From positions 372,001 through 436,000 of the forward strand of contig JAPMLR010000003.1 in NCBI GenBank assembly GCA_026410415.1: 64,000 bases of DNA. The letters are read 5' to 3'. Numbering within the stretch: the first letter of the stretch is position 1; the number at the start of each line of letters is the position of its first letter. Positions 39,041 to 47,196 of the stretch are shown here, piece by piece. The notes under the pieces were generated by a model, which was not told the origin of the DNA, searched no databases, and was given only the letters and a program-made list of their open reading frames with translations. The stretch is from Denitratimonas yunnanensis (SeqCode) (GTDB taxonomy: Bacteria; Pseudomonadota; Gammaproteobacteria; Xanthomonadales; Xanthomonadaceae). Made by a program: the position numbers and the translations under genes.

Positions 39041-39182
39041 TGGCGATTTCCGTGGGCGGTGCGTGCGAGCGCAGGGTTTGCAGGCTATTCCGCGCTTGCG
39101 ATAGTATCTGACATTGTTTTCACGCACGGTTCAGGTGCGTGCCATGGATCGGCTGCATCGCATCCGCGATGCCGCCCTGGGG

Positions 39183-39217
39183 GATCCGCAGATGCGGATC
39201 GGGCGTCACAAGGAGTG
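39183..39217 (+). promoter_or_regulatory. csrA leader: hairpin and CsrA-like GGA site over the ribosome site
   Basis: GATCCGCA (39183-39190) and TGCGGATC (39193-39200) can fold into a hairpin. Immediately after comes CACAAGGAGTG (39207-39217), which matches the CsrA consensus ACARGGAU and is also the ribosome site. This predicts translational self-repression by CsrA. Confidence 0.55.
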
Positions 39218-39223
39218 TATGCG

Positions 39224-39427
39224 ATGTTGATTCTTACCCGCCGCGTAGGGGAAACCCTGATGATTGGCGAGCAGGTGACCGTGACCGTTCTGGGGGTCAA
39301 AGGCAATCAGGTGCGTGTGGGCATCAGTGCGCCCAAGGATGTTTCGGTCCATCGCGAGGAAATTTTCCAACGCATCCAGCGCGTGGAAACCGAGGAAACC
39401 CTGCTGATCGAGGCACGGATCGACTGA
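39224..39427 (+). CDS. csrA: Carbon storage regulator CsrA
   Basis: 67 residues, family length. [15 protein letters not shown] is the invariant start. R44-type RNA contact is in [13 protein letters not shown]. It binds GGA motifs in mRNA leaders to repress or stabilise messages controlling carbon storage, motility and biofilm. The gene sits between alaS and a tRNA-Ser gene, a very old gammaproteobacterial arrangement. Confidence 0.97.
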   Translation: MLILTRRVGETLMIGEQVTVTVLGVKGNQVRVGISAPKDVSVHREEIFQRIQRVETEETLLIEARID

Positions 39428-39455
39428 TCCAATGGGCAGCACGGCCGATTTGGTC

Positions 39456-39484
39456 TTTACCGGATCGCGCTGAGCCGCTATGCT
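39456..39484 (+). promoter_or_regulatory. Possible tRNA-Ser promoter
   Basis: TTTACC (39456-39461), 17 bases, TATGCT (39479-39484), followed by a GC-rich discriminator and the tRNA 48 bases on. Confidence 0.4.
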
Positions 39485-39532
39485 TGTCCGTCTACTGCGG
39501 GCGAAGTCGTCCGAGTGGACGTGCGATGAAAC

Positions 39533-39625
39533 GGAGTGATGCCCGAGAGGCCGAAGGGGCTCCCCTGCTAAGGGAGTATAGGGTCAAAAGCTCTATCGAG
39601 GGTTCGAATCCCTCTCACTCCGCCA
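39533..39625 (+). tRNA. tRNA-Ser (anticodon GCT)
   Basis: The acceptor arm GGAGTGA pairs with TCACTCC, followed by the discriminator G and an encoded CCA. The anticodon loop CTGCTAA sits on a CTCCC/GGGAG stem, giving GCT. The long variable arm (TATAGGGTCAAAAGCTCTAT) is typical of tRNA-Ser. The T loop is GGTTCGAATCC. Confidence 0.97.
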
Positions 39626-39734
39626 GCCTTTGCCGCAACCGGCGTGCAATGCTTGGTCGATGTGGAAGACGGCAAAAAAGTGGAATCCGGGTATTGACGG
39701 CAAGGCCGCAACTCAAGATAATTCCGCTTCTAAC

Positions 39735-39811
39735 GCGCCCGTAGCTCAGCTGGATAGAGCACCAGGCTACGAACTTGGGGGTCGGAGGTTCGAATCCTTC
39801 CGGGCGCGCCA
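39735..39811 (+). tRNA. tRNA-Arg (anticodon ACG)
   Basis: The acceptor GCGCCCG pairs with CGGGCGC, then G and encoded CCA. The anticodon loop CTACGAA on the CCAGG/CTTGG stem gives ACG (read as inosine). The D loop is AGCTCAGCTGGATAGAGC and the T loop is GGTTCGAATCC. It is probably co-transcribed with tRNA-Ser and ends at the terminator just downstream. Confidence 0.97.
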
Positions 39812-39820
39812 TTTCATGAA

Positions 39821-39848
39821 AAACCGGCCTTTGGGCCGGTTTTTTTTG
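39821..39848 (+). terminator. Terminator of the tRNA operon
   Basis: AAACCGGCC and GGCCGGTTT form a 9-bp stem around TTTG, followed by a run of eight T. Strong intrinsic terminator. Confidence 0.95.
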
Positions 39849-39867
39849 TGCGCCTGTCGAATTTCCG

Positions 39868-39917
39868 GCCCGCCGCAGCGCGGCGGGCGTTCGCCATTGC
39901 GCGAAGCAGTGCTTCGC
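39868..39917. repeat. Two adjacent hairpins (REP-like)
   Basis: GCCCGCCGC-AGC-GCGGCGGGC (39868-39888) and GCGAAGC-AGT-GCTTCGC (39901-39917). The pair lies between the tRNA-Arg terminator and the duplicated tRNA 3' end. Such paired hairpins resemble REP elements; no second copy was found in the window. Confidence 0.45.
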
Positions 39918-39934
39918 AAGCCGCAACGGCTCAC

Positions 39935-39950
39935 CCTTCCGGGCGCGCCA
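39935..39950 (+). repeat. Direct repeat of the tRNA-Arg 3' end (att-like)
   Basis: CCTTCCGGGCGCGCCA here is identical to the last 16 bases of tRNA-Arg (39796-39811). Site-specific integration at tRNA genes leaves exactly this kind of 3'-end duplication. Confidence 0.7.
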
Positions 39951-39961
39951 TATGAAAGTTG

Positions 39962-39996
39962 AAAGGGTCAACAAGTTAGCGCTTGTTGGCCCTTTT
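39962..39996 (+). terminator. Second terminator after the tRNA-end duplication
   Basis: AAAGGGTCAACAAG and CTTGTTGGCCCTTT pair across TTAGCG with one G-T wobble, ending in TTTT. Its position after the duplicated tRNA end mirrors the first terminator after the real tRNA. Confidence 0.8.
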
Positions 39997-40224
39997 GCTT
40001 TGGGGTCTCCGAAAATTCTGTGACAGTGGCTCTCCATCGTGCAGCGCAAAGTGGCGAAATAGACCTCTGGGCTTGTGGCGGTCGGGTACCCGTGAGTGAT
40101 CGGTTCGGTGCCACCCTCTCCATATTGTCCGAAGGGAGAGTCGACAGTTGGCGCTTGCTGCCCGGGGGCTGACCTGAAGGCCGACGCCCGGTTGCGTGAT
40201 TGAGATGCTGTGCCTCATCGCGGA

Positions 40225-40427
40225 TCAGCGGCACTCGTACTTCCAGTTCCGCGCTTTGCCTTCCTGGATCCAGTCGATCGCCTGTGCCAGGCGCTTCGCG
40301 TCAGCAGGCCTTCACCACTGCGGGGCAGGCGTCGTGCACGCGGTGGCGCAATTCTTTCAGAATCGGTCGGGCAAACGCGGCCTGCCGGGCGATATAGGGT
40401 ATCGATACGCGCATCGTGGCTGTTCAT
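40225..40427 (-). pseudogene. YdeI/OmpD-associated (DUF1801) family pseudogene
   Basis: A start MNSHDARIDT is followed, after a one-base frame change, by YIARQAAFARPILKELRHRV and HDACPAVV, which is the N-terminus of YdeI-like proteins. The frame then stops. In another frame the C-terminus of the same family follows directly: RLAQAIDWIQEGKARNWKYE and CR, then stop. The middle of the gene (well over 100 codons in relatives) is deleted. The gene is dead. It lies between the tRNA-end duplication and the borosin-like locus. Confidence 0.75.
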
Positions 40428-40800
40428 GGCGCTCGCTTGTGACGATCGGTCATGGGATGAAGACAATGTGGGTCGGCATGGCAAGTCAGTCGATGCCGGT
40501 GCATAGCCCGCCGCGGTCTGTCCGAATGGCCAGCTCCGAGGCAGTTGCCTACACCGTTGATATCACGGCACTCCACGATTGACCGGAGCGATGCCGGATT
40601 TTTCTTGCGCCCTGTCGTCGATTGCTGGCAGATTTCAGCTCGCGCCTCGCCAATGGCCATGCGTTCCATGCTACCTTTCCCGATGTGCTGCAGCCCGAGG
40701 TGGGAGGGCTCGGTACGATTGCGCTTAGGCGCTGCTGGCGCTGCGCCTGTTGAAGCGGCGCAGCGCAAAGCCATCATCATCAATGCCGGGGGATTCAAGC
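40428..40800 (+). other. Region upstream of the borosin-like locus
   Basis: 373 bases without a convincing gene. The promoter of the precursor gene should be here. A GGGGG-type ribosome site precedes the ATG at 40801. Short open frames in this stretch have no recognisable content. Confidence 0.4.
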
Positions 40801-41019
40801 ATGTCGAAACTGTTGGAGCTGATGCGCGAACTGGGGCGGAACGCCGCGCTTGCCGATGAGTACAAGGTCGATCCGGATACGGTGATGAAGAATGCCGGTC
40901 TCTCGGACGACGAGTGCCGCGCGTTGCGTGAAAAGGACTACGAGGCGATCAAGCGTCTTACCGGGCTGAGGGATGGTCAGTTCGCCACCAATCAGGTCAT
41001 CCGGGCCTACGACGAGTAA
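40801..41019 (+). CDS. Probable split-borosin precursor peptide (LigA-like helical leader plus C-terminal core)
   Basis: 72 residues starting MSKLLELMRELGRNAALADE. Residues 1-56 are helical and match the small LigA-like fold (DPDTVMKNAGLSDDECRALR), which automatic annotation would call an aromatic-ring dioxygenase small subunit. In bacterial split borosins such as SonA this same fold is the domain that docks on the methyltransferase. After a Gly-containing hinge (GLRDGQ) comes a short tail FATNQVIRAYDE, the likely core, with V66 and I67 as candidate N-methylation sites. The methyltransferase fusion gene follows 25 bases later. No dioxygenase large subunit is encoded nearby. Precursor status is inferred from fold, size and neighbour. 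Confidence 0.75.
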   Translation: MSKLLELMRELGRNAALADEYKVDPDTVMKNAGLSDDECRALREKDYEAIKRLTGLRDGQFATNQVIRAYDE

Positions 41020-41044
41020 CCGGCCCTCGCACGGGCACCTCCGC

Positions 41045-43582
41045 ATGGCCAGACTATTCCATGCCGTGAGTGCGGCGCTTCTGTTGGTTTCGGGTGTTGT
41101 CCTCCTGGCGGATGTCCGAGGTGCACCGAGACCTGCGGAGACTTTCGTCACGGATGCGGAAAAGGAAGGCGGCCTGTCGGCTCTGTCGGGTTCTGTGTTG
41201 CCCGATGACGCCGGGCGGCTGGATGCCGCCGGGAGCGAGGAAACCTATTTGCGCTTGCGCAGACTGGCGATTGCTGGCGACCAGGTCGGTGCGCTGCGGG
41301 GATTGATCGACTTGCTCGAGAGCGAGATGCCCGCCGAACTGCGGATGCGCGTCTACGTCACGGCCATCAGCGTGGCGACCAATATCGAGGAATGGCCGAC
41401 GGCCTTTGCCCTGCTCAACGAGTCCATGGAGCACCTGCCCGCAGCGCCGGAAAATGCCTCCGTGCTGATGGGGGCTGCCAGTCACTTGCACACCCAGGTT
41501 GGCGACATCGAGCGTGCGGTGGAGTTGGCGAAGGATGCGGTTCAGATCGCTGAAGCCAGTCGCAACGATTTCCAGATCTGCCGTGCCGCTGCGGCCTTGG
41601 CCTTCGCCCATGAAGCTGGCGACACCCCGGTTCTGGGGCAGCAATGGCGAGAGCGTCAGATCGACTATTGCAAGCGTGCCAACGATCCCCTGTTCATCGC
41701 CAATGGCGAGTTCGGCCTGAGCAAGATCCTGTCAATGCAGGGCCGTTACGCCGAGGCGCTGGAGTGGGGCGAAAAAGCGCTGGCCGATCATTTGGCGCAC
41801 AACTATGAAGCCGGTGCGAACAATGCCCGGGAAATCATCGCCCGGAGCCTGATCGCGCTGCGTCAGGATCTTCCGCGAGTCGAGACGCTGTTGGCCAGCC
41901 TCTCCAGCACCTACCGCGAACACAACTTCATCCAGAGCCTGGCCGAAGTCGAAATGATGTGGGCCGACCTGACCCAGTTGCGTGGCGAAATGGAAGCAAG
42001 CGCCAGACACCTGCGCGAGGCGATGAAGCACGAGCGGGAAACCGATCGCGGCATGCGCGCACGGCAACTGGCTTACTTCCAAATCCAATTCAGCACCCAG
42101 CTCAAGGAGCAGCAGATTTCCCTGCTGGAAACCGAAAAGGCGTTGGCCGAGGCCACCTCGATGGCTGCGCACCGGCGCCAGTTGTTGCTGGGCATCAGTG
42201 TCGCCGGCCTGCTTGTCACCGCAATCCTGCTCTCGTTGCTGTTGCGACGAACCCTGCGCGATCGTCAACGCTATCGCTGGGAGGCCGAACACGACGGACT
42301 GACGGGACTGATCAACCAGCAACACCTGTACAAGCTCGGCACCACGGCGTTTTCGAACGCCACGCAACAGTCGGCTCCGTTCACTGCGGTCGCACTCGAC
42401 ATTGATCTGTTCAAGCAGATCAATGACAGCCACGGTCATGCCGCAGGCGACACGGCGTTGCAATCCCTGGGAGTCTGGATCAGGAGTGCGGTGGGCAGCC
42501 GCGGCATTGCGGCACGGCGCGGCGGCGACGAATTCATGATCCTGCTCAATGCTGATCAACAGCAGGCTCGGACCATGCTGCAACGCTTGCGTGAGCGGAT
42601 CACTCCGATCACCGCGCATGACCGGACCTTCCGCATCACGGTCAGTGCCGGCATCTGTCAGGCCGATGCGAAGACGGCGTCACTGGCGCAGTTGCTGCAC
42701 CAGGCCGATCAGGCGCTCTACCGCGCCAAGCAGCAAGGTCGCGATCGCTCTGTGTGCTGGCAGGACGAGCTGCCCGAGGTGCCCGCTTCGGCAGGCAGTC
42801 TTGTGGTGGTAGGGAGCGGGATCCAATTCGGGCGTCATGTCAGTGAGCGCACGCTGTCGGAAATCCAGCAGGCCGAAGTGGTTTTCTGTCTGGCGGATCC
42901 GTTCGCATTGGCGATGATCAGCAGTCTTCGTCCCGACGTGATCAACCTGGGCACGTACTACGCGCCCGGCAAGGACCGACGCGATACCTACCGCGAAATC
43001 GACACGGCGATCATGTGCGAGGTGCTTGCCGGCAAGGCGGTTTGCGCCGTGTTCTATGGTCATCCCGGTGTATTCGCCGACGTGCCGCACCGGGTGATCC
43101 GCAAGACACGCGCCGCCGGCTTGGCGGCCCGCATGGAGCCTGGAATCTCGGCCGAGGCATGCCTCTACGCCGATCTTGGCATCGACCCCGGGCAGCGCGG
43201 CGTGCAATCGCTGGAGGCAACGCACTTCCTCTACTACGACCGGCAGCCGGACCCGCAGGGACTGGTGCTGTTGTGGCAGGTGGCTCTGGCGGGTGACTGG
43301 TCATGCCGTCGCCTGCACGCCGAGCGTGAGGGGTTGCAGGCCCTGGTCACCAAGCTGCAGCGTTGGTATCCGCCGGATCACGAGGTGATTCTCTACGAGG
43401 CGGCGCAACTGCCGATCGACAGTTTCCGCGCCGAGGCGCTGCGTCTGTGCGATTTGCCGGACGCGCATTACAAGGAATTCACCACGCTGGTCATTCCCGC
43501 GTTGAAAGGCGACTTGGTGCGCGATGCCAAGGTCGAGACATCATCCGTCGGCGGGAGTGGTTCGGAGTGCGCGCTGTCCTGA
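41045..43582 (+). CDS. TPR-TM-GGDEF-borosin methyltransferase fusion protein
   Basis: 845 residues from MARLFHAVSAALLLVSGVVL, a signal peptide or first membrane anchor. Residues about 55-370 are TPR-like helical repeats, probably periplasmic. A membrane helix follows at about 380-401 (LLLGISVAGLLVTAILLSLL). The GGDEF domain (about 410-575) has HDGLTGLINQ, DIDLFKQINDSHGHAAGD and RRGGDEF (G493-F497), so cyclase activity is expected; the RxxD inhibitory site is absent. From residue 584 comes a tetrapyrrole-methylase-fold domain: GSLVVVGSGI, YYAPGKDRRDTY (638-649), VFYGHPGVF (669-677), MEPGISAEACLYADLGIDP, LEATHFLYYDR, LLWQVALAGDW. These match OphMA/SonM borosin peptide N-methyltransferases, not cobalamin or siroheme enzymes. 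It would methylate the upstream peptide at the inner membrane. The ribosome site is weak, and translation may be coupled. Confidence 0.85.
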   Translation: MARLFHAVSAALLLVSGVVLLADVRGAPRPAETFVTDAEKEGGLSALSGSVLPDDAGRLDAAGSEETYLRLRRLAIAGDQVGALRGLIDLLESEMPAELRMRVYVTAISVATNIEEWPTAFALLNESMEHLPAAPENASVLMGAASHLHTQVGDIERAVELAKDAVQIAEASRNDFQICRAAAALAFAHEAGDTPVLGQQWRERQIDYCKRANDPLFIANGEFGLSKILSMQGRYAEALEWGEKALADHLAHNYEAGANNAREIIARSLIALRQDLPRVETLLASLSSTYREHNFIQSLAEVEMMWADLTQLRGEMEASARHLREAMKHERETDRGMRARQLAYFQIQFSTQLKEQQISLLETEKALAEATSMAAHRRQLLLGISVAGLLVTAILLSLLLRRTLRDRQRYRWEAEHDGLTGLINQQHLYKLGTTAFSNATQQSAPFTAVALDIDLFKQINDSHGHAAGDTALQSLGVWIRSAVGSRGIAARRGGDEFMILLNADQQQARTMLQRLRERITPITAHDRTFRITVSAGICQADAKTASLAQLLHQADQALYRAKQQGRDRSVCWQDELPEVPASAGSLVVVGSGIQFGRHVSERTLSEIQQAEVVFCLADPFALAMISSLRPDVINLGTYYAPGKDRRDTYREIDTAIMCEVLAGKAVCAVFYGHPGVFADVPHRVIRKTRAAGLAARMEPGISAEACLYADLGIDPGQRGVQSLEATHFLYYDRQPDPQGLVLLWQVALAGDWSCRRLHAEREGLQALVTKLQRWYPPDHEVILYEAAQLPIDSFRAEALRLCDLPDAHYKEFTTLVIPALKGDLVRDAKVETSSVGGSGSECALS

Positions 43583-43656
43583 CACCACGGGCGAGGGCGG
43601 GCTGGCCGCGCCGGCCCGCAGGGCGTCAGCATGGATGTCCACTTGATCGAGGGATT

Positions 43657-44370
43657 TCAGGCTTCAGGCATCGGATCGGCGGGCGATCCAGCAGGTGTAC
43701 AGGCCGGCAGTCGTCCTGCGGCAGCGCTGGACTCGGTGATTGCACCGTCCGCCGGCTGCCCGTCGAGCTTCCGGTGTGGCGTCGGAGCTTCTGCCTGCCC
43801 GCGCCGACGGACTGCCTCGGCCTCGATGCGCAGATGCACGCTGTCGTCCACTGCCCGGGGGTGGGCAGTCATGCCGAAGGCGGAGCGACGCAGTGTCGCC
43901 TTGGCGGAAAACCCGGCGGTGCGGCGCAGGGTGTAGGCGCTTCGCGCGATCCGGTTGAGCGTGACCTCCAGTGTCACCGGAACCTCGTTGCCGCGCAGCG
44001 ACAGCGTGCCATGCACGTCTGCGCGGGTTGCGGTCCTGGGCTCCACGGAACTGGAAACGAAGCGCGCGTAAGGATGTCGCTGCGTGTCGAGATAGTCGCG
44101 CCGGGCGATCCGCGCGTTGATGTCGCCATTGCCGAGATCCAGTGTCGTCAGATCGATGCACACCTCCAGCCGTGCGCTCCGCCAGTCATCCGGATCGAAC
44201 CACAATTCGCCCTGTGGGCGGGAAAGGGTTCCTAGGGCACTGGAGTATCCGTCGTGGCCGACGCTGAACACGATGCGTGAATGGACCGGGTCCAATTCGT
44301 AGCGCACAGGTTTGGCGTCGGCACTCGTCGCCAACACGAGAAATGTCAGGAATAGGAAACGAGGATTCAT
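43657..44370 (-). CDS. YceI family periplasmic protein
   Basis: 237 residues. The signal peptide is MNPRFLFLTFLVLATSADA. The YceI lipocalin-like barrel begins VRYELDPVHSRIVFSVGHDG. Conserved parts include the GELWFDPDDWRSARLEVCID region and GTLSLRGNEVPVTLEV. YceI proteins bind isoprenoid-type lipids in the periplasm. The C-terminal 45 residues are an extra low-complexity tail (GQPADGAITESSAAAGRLPA) not typical of the family. It is convergent with the borosin fusion gene; a GC-rich hairpin lies between them. Confidence 0.9.
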   Translation of the reverse strand: MNPRFLFLTFLVLATSADAKPVRYELDPVHSRIVFSVGHDGYSSALGTLSRPQGELWFDPDDWRSARLEVCIDLTTLDLGNGDINARIARRDYLDTQRHPYARFVSSSVEPRTATRADVHGTLSLRGNEVPVTLEVTLNRIARSAYTLRRTAGFSAKATLRRSAFGMTAHPRAVDDSVHLRIEAEAVRRRGQAEAPTPHRKLDGQPADGAITESSAAAGRLPACTPAGSPADPMPEA

Positions 44371-44622
44371 CCGTGGTGCCTGCGTCGAGACAGCGTGGTC
44401 CGGAATGCTACAGGCAGAATGGGGATGGTCGATGCATTCCCGGACAGGGCGCGAGGCGACGTGAAGCGCAGTCGATGCGTTTCCTCACCATCATGCGCTT
44501 CGGGAGCGGTTGTCTTGCGGCTGCGACGGCGCCACCGGATACGTCAGCGCTGCTATCCATGGTGACCCAGTCCGGGCACTATCTTGTGCTGGCAGGGGAG
44601 GATCCGGGCGGGAGGAGGAAGC

Positions 44623-45123
44623 ATGGGGACTCGAGCACTTTCAAACGATGACGGCATCATCCGATGCGACACGCCACTGGGTGTCGTCACGCTGGCTGCC
44701 AGTCCTCTCGGGCTGCGAGGGATGTGGTTCGAGGGGCAGCGGCATTTTCCCGAGCTGAGCGGGGCAGCGGAGAGCGTCGACAATCCGCTGTTGAATGCAG
44801 CCGCAACGCAGTTGGCCGAGTACTTCACTGGCGTACGTCGTGCGTTCGATCTCGCGCTGGATCTTTCGCACGGAACACCGGCTCAGCAGCATGTCTGGAA
44901 GGCATTGCTCGCTATTCCGTACGGCAGCACGACCAGTTATGCCGCGCTGGCCACGTCGATGGGGCGGCCAACGGCTGCGCGATCGGTGGCTGCCGCGATT
45001 GGCCGCAATCCCTTGAGCATCATCGTGCCGTGCCATCGCGTGCTGGGCAGCGATGGCTCGTTGACCGGTTATGCCGGCGGGCTCCAACGCAAGCAGGCGT
45101 TGCTGGAGCTGGAGCGCGGTTGA
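44623..45123 (+). CDS. ogt: Methylated-DNA-[protein]-cysteine S-methyltransferase
   Basis: 166 residues from MGTRALSNDDGIIRCDTPLG, with GGAGGAGGAA as ribosome site. The active-site motif PCHRV has C137 (IIVPCHRVLGSDGSLTGYAG). The helix-turn-helix DNA-binding region contains YAALATSMGRPTAARSVAAA. It takes methyl groups from O6-methylguanine onto its own Cys, a one-shot repair protein. There is no AdaA domain, so Ogt type. Its 3' end is 9 bases from the convergent typA stop. Confidence 0.95.
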   Translation: MGTRALSNDDGIIRCDTPLGVVTLAASPLGLRGMWFEGQRHFPELSGAAESVDNPLLNAAATQLAEYFTGVRRAFDLALDLSHGTPAQQHVWKALLAIPYGSTTSYAALATSMGRPTAARSVAAAIGRNPLSIIVPCHRVLGSDGSLTGYAGGLQRKQALLELERG

Positions 45124-45132
45124 TCGCCGGGT

Positions 45133-46962
45133 TCAGTTCGAACGCGAGGCGCGCTTGCGATCGTTTTCGGTCAGGTGCTTCTTGCGCAGGCGGATTTCCT
45201 TGGGGGTGATTTCCACCAGTTCATCGTCGTCGATGAAGTCCAGCGCCTGCTCCAGCGAGAACTTGATCGCCGGGGTGAGCTGGATGGCATCGTCCTTGCC
45301 CGAGGCGCGCATGTTGGTCAGCGGCTTGGGCTTGATGGCATTGACGGTGAGATCGTTGTCCTTGGAGTGGATGCCCACCAGTTGGCCTTCATAGACATTG
45401 TCGCCTTCGGCGGCAAACAGCTTGCCGCGCTCCTGCAACGGCCCGAGCGAATAGGCCGGCGTGGTGCCGGCAGCGTTGGCGATCATGACGCCGTTGATGC
45501 GCTTGGCAATCGGCCCTTGTTCCTTCGGGCCGTAGTGATCGAACACGTGGAACAGCAGGCCCGAGCCTTGCGTCAGCGTCTTGAACTCGTTCTGGAAGCC
45601 GATCAGGCCACGCGCCGGAATCTGGTACTCGAGGCGCACGCGGCCCTTGCCATCCGGCTCCATGCCCTTGAGTTGGCCCTTGCGGCTGCCGAGCTTTTCC
45701 ATGACGCCGCCCTGGTGGATTTCTTCCACGTCCACAACGAGCTGCTCGATGGGTTCCATCAACTGGCCATCGATTTCCTTGATGATCACTTCCGGGCGCG
45801 AGACGGCCAGCTCGAAGCCTTCGCGGCGCATGTTCTCGATCAGCACCGAGAGGTGCAGTTCGCCGCGTCCCGACACCAGGAACTTGTCGGCGTCTTCGAG
45901 CTGTTCGACCTTCAGCGCCACGTTGTGCACGGTCTCGCGCTCCAGGCGATCCTTGAGTTGGCGGCTGGTCAGGAACTTGCCGCCGGACAAATCCTTGTTG
46001 CCGGCGAACGGCGAGTTGTTGACCTGGAAGGTCATGGAGATGGTGGGCTCGTCCACGGTCAGCGCGGGCAGTGCCTCGGGGGCTTCCAGTGCGGTGATGG
46101 TATCGGAGATGGTCAATTCCGGGATGCCGGAAATGGCCACGATGTCGCCGGCCTCGGCGCTGTCCTGCTCGATCCGTTCCAGACCCATGAACCCCAGTAC
46201 CTGCAACACTTTGCCCTGACGCTTCTTGCCTTCGCGGTCGATCACCGCGACCGGCATGCCTCTCTTCAGCGTGCCGCGCTGGATGCGGCCGATGCCGATC
46301 ACGCCGACGAAATTGTTGTAGTCCAACTGGCTGATGCGCATCTGGAACGGCCCTTCCTGATCCACCGGCGGCTTGGGCACGTGCTGCATGATGGCCTCGT
46401 ACAGCGGCGTCATGTCGCCCGAGCGCACGTCATCGGTGAGGCCGGCGTAGCCGTTCAGGCCGGAGGCATAGATGATCGGGAAATCCATCTGCTCAGGCGT
46501 GGCGCCGAGGCGGTCGAACAGATCCCATACCTGCTCGACGACCCATTCCGGGCGTGCGCCGGGGCGATCCACCTTGTTGATCACCACGATCGGCTTGAAG
46601 CCCATCGCGAACGCCTTCTGCGTGACGAAACGCGTCTGTGGCATCGGGCCGTCCATCGCGTCGACCAGCAGCAGCACCGAGTCGACCATCGACAGTACGC
46701 GCTCCACTTCGCCACCGAAATCGGCGTGGCCAGGGGTATCGACGATGTTGATGCGGTTGCCGCGCCAGGAGATGGCGGTGTTCTTGGCCAGGATGGTGAT
46801 GCCGCGTTCCTTTTCCTGATCGTTGCTGTCCATCACGCGCTCGGCCAGCACGGTGCGTTCGGACAGGGTGCCGGATTGCTTCAGCAGCTGGTCGACAAGA
46901 GTGGTCTTGCCGTGGTCGACGTGGGCGACGATGGCGATGTTGCGGAGATTTTCGATGGACAT
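45133..46962 (-). CDS. typA: Translational GTPase TypA/BipA
   Basis: 609 residues from [20 protein letters not shown]; a GTG two codons upstream is possible but less likely. GTPase motifs: [10 protein letters not shown] (G1), [12 protein letters not shown] (G3), [14 protein letters not shown] (G4). The EF-G-like domains II, III and V and the BipA C-terminal domain ([20 protein letters not shown]) follow. It helps ribosome assembly and stress adaptation, especially in the cold. It is divergent from ahpC. Confidence 0.97.
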   Translation of the reverse strand: MSIENLRNIAIVAHVDHGKTTLVDQLLKQSGTLSERTVLAERVMDSNDQEKERGITILAKNTAISWRGNRINIVDTPGHADFGGEVERVLSMVDSVLLLVDAMDGPMPQTRFVTQKAFAMGFKPIVVINKVDRPGARPEWVVEQVWDLFDRLGATPEQMDFPIIYASGLNGYAGLTDDVRSGDMTPLYEAIMQHVPKPPVDQEGPFQMRISQLDYNNFVGVIGIGRIQRGTLKRGMPVAVIDREGKKRQGKVLQVLGFMGLERIEQDSAEAGDIVAISGIPELTISDTITALEAPEALPALTVDEPTISMTFQVNNSPFAGNKDLSGGKFLTSRQLKDRLERETVHNVALKVEQLEDADKFLVSGRGELHLSVLIENMRREGFELAVSRPEVIIKEIDGQLMEPIEQLVVDVEEIHQGGVMEKLGSRKGQLKGMEPDGKGRVRLEYQIPARGLIGFQNEFKTLTQGSGLLFHVFDHYGPKEQGPIAKRINGVMIANAAGTTPAYSLGPLQERGKLFAAEGDNVYEGQLVGIHSKDNDLTVNAIKPKPLTNMRASGKDDAIQLTPAIKFSLEQALDFIDDDELVEITPKEIRLRKKHLTENDRKRASRSN

Positions 46963-47196
46963 GGGCACGGGCTATGTAGGCGGGCCGGAATGACGGGCCG
47001 TTGATGGGAAGGCAGGATGGCCGGTGTTCCAGCGGGAACACGAAAGCGCGGGCGATCGTGGATCGTCCGCGCGGAGGGTGGTCATGTTGCGGCGCATTAT
47101 ACGGGCTGGCTGGCCATTGCGCACGTGGTCGCAGACTTGTGATCGAGCGAAATCGACGCCATCTGCTTCCAACGGCTTGGCGGCTCGATTGATTCG

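Noticed and set aside
39615..40049. Minus-strand open frame covering tRNA-Arg
   Set aside because: It runs through a perfectly folded tRNA and its terminator.
40196..40582. 128-codon plus-strand open frame
   Set aside because: It lies opposite a recognisable ydeI-family pseudogene and has no conserved content.
40973..41044. Upstream start for the GGDEF-methyltransferase gene, overlapping the precursor peptide gene
   Set aside because: It would add 24 residues without a signal sequence and would bury the signal peptide that starts at 41045.
42794..43582. Reading the C-terminal domain as a uroporphyrinogen or precorrin methylase
   Set aside because: No siroheme or cobalamin genes are nearby, and the VFYGHPGVF, YADLGIDP and LLWQV segments fit borosin enzymes.
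45175..47004. 609-codon plus-strand open frame opposite typA
   Set aside because: typA is complete and conserved on the minus strand; this frame has no family features.
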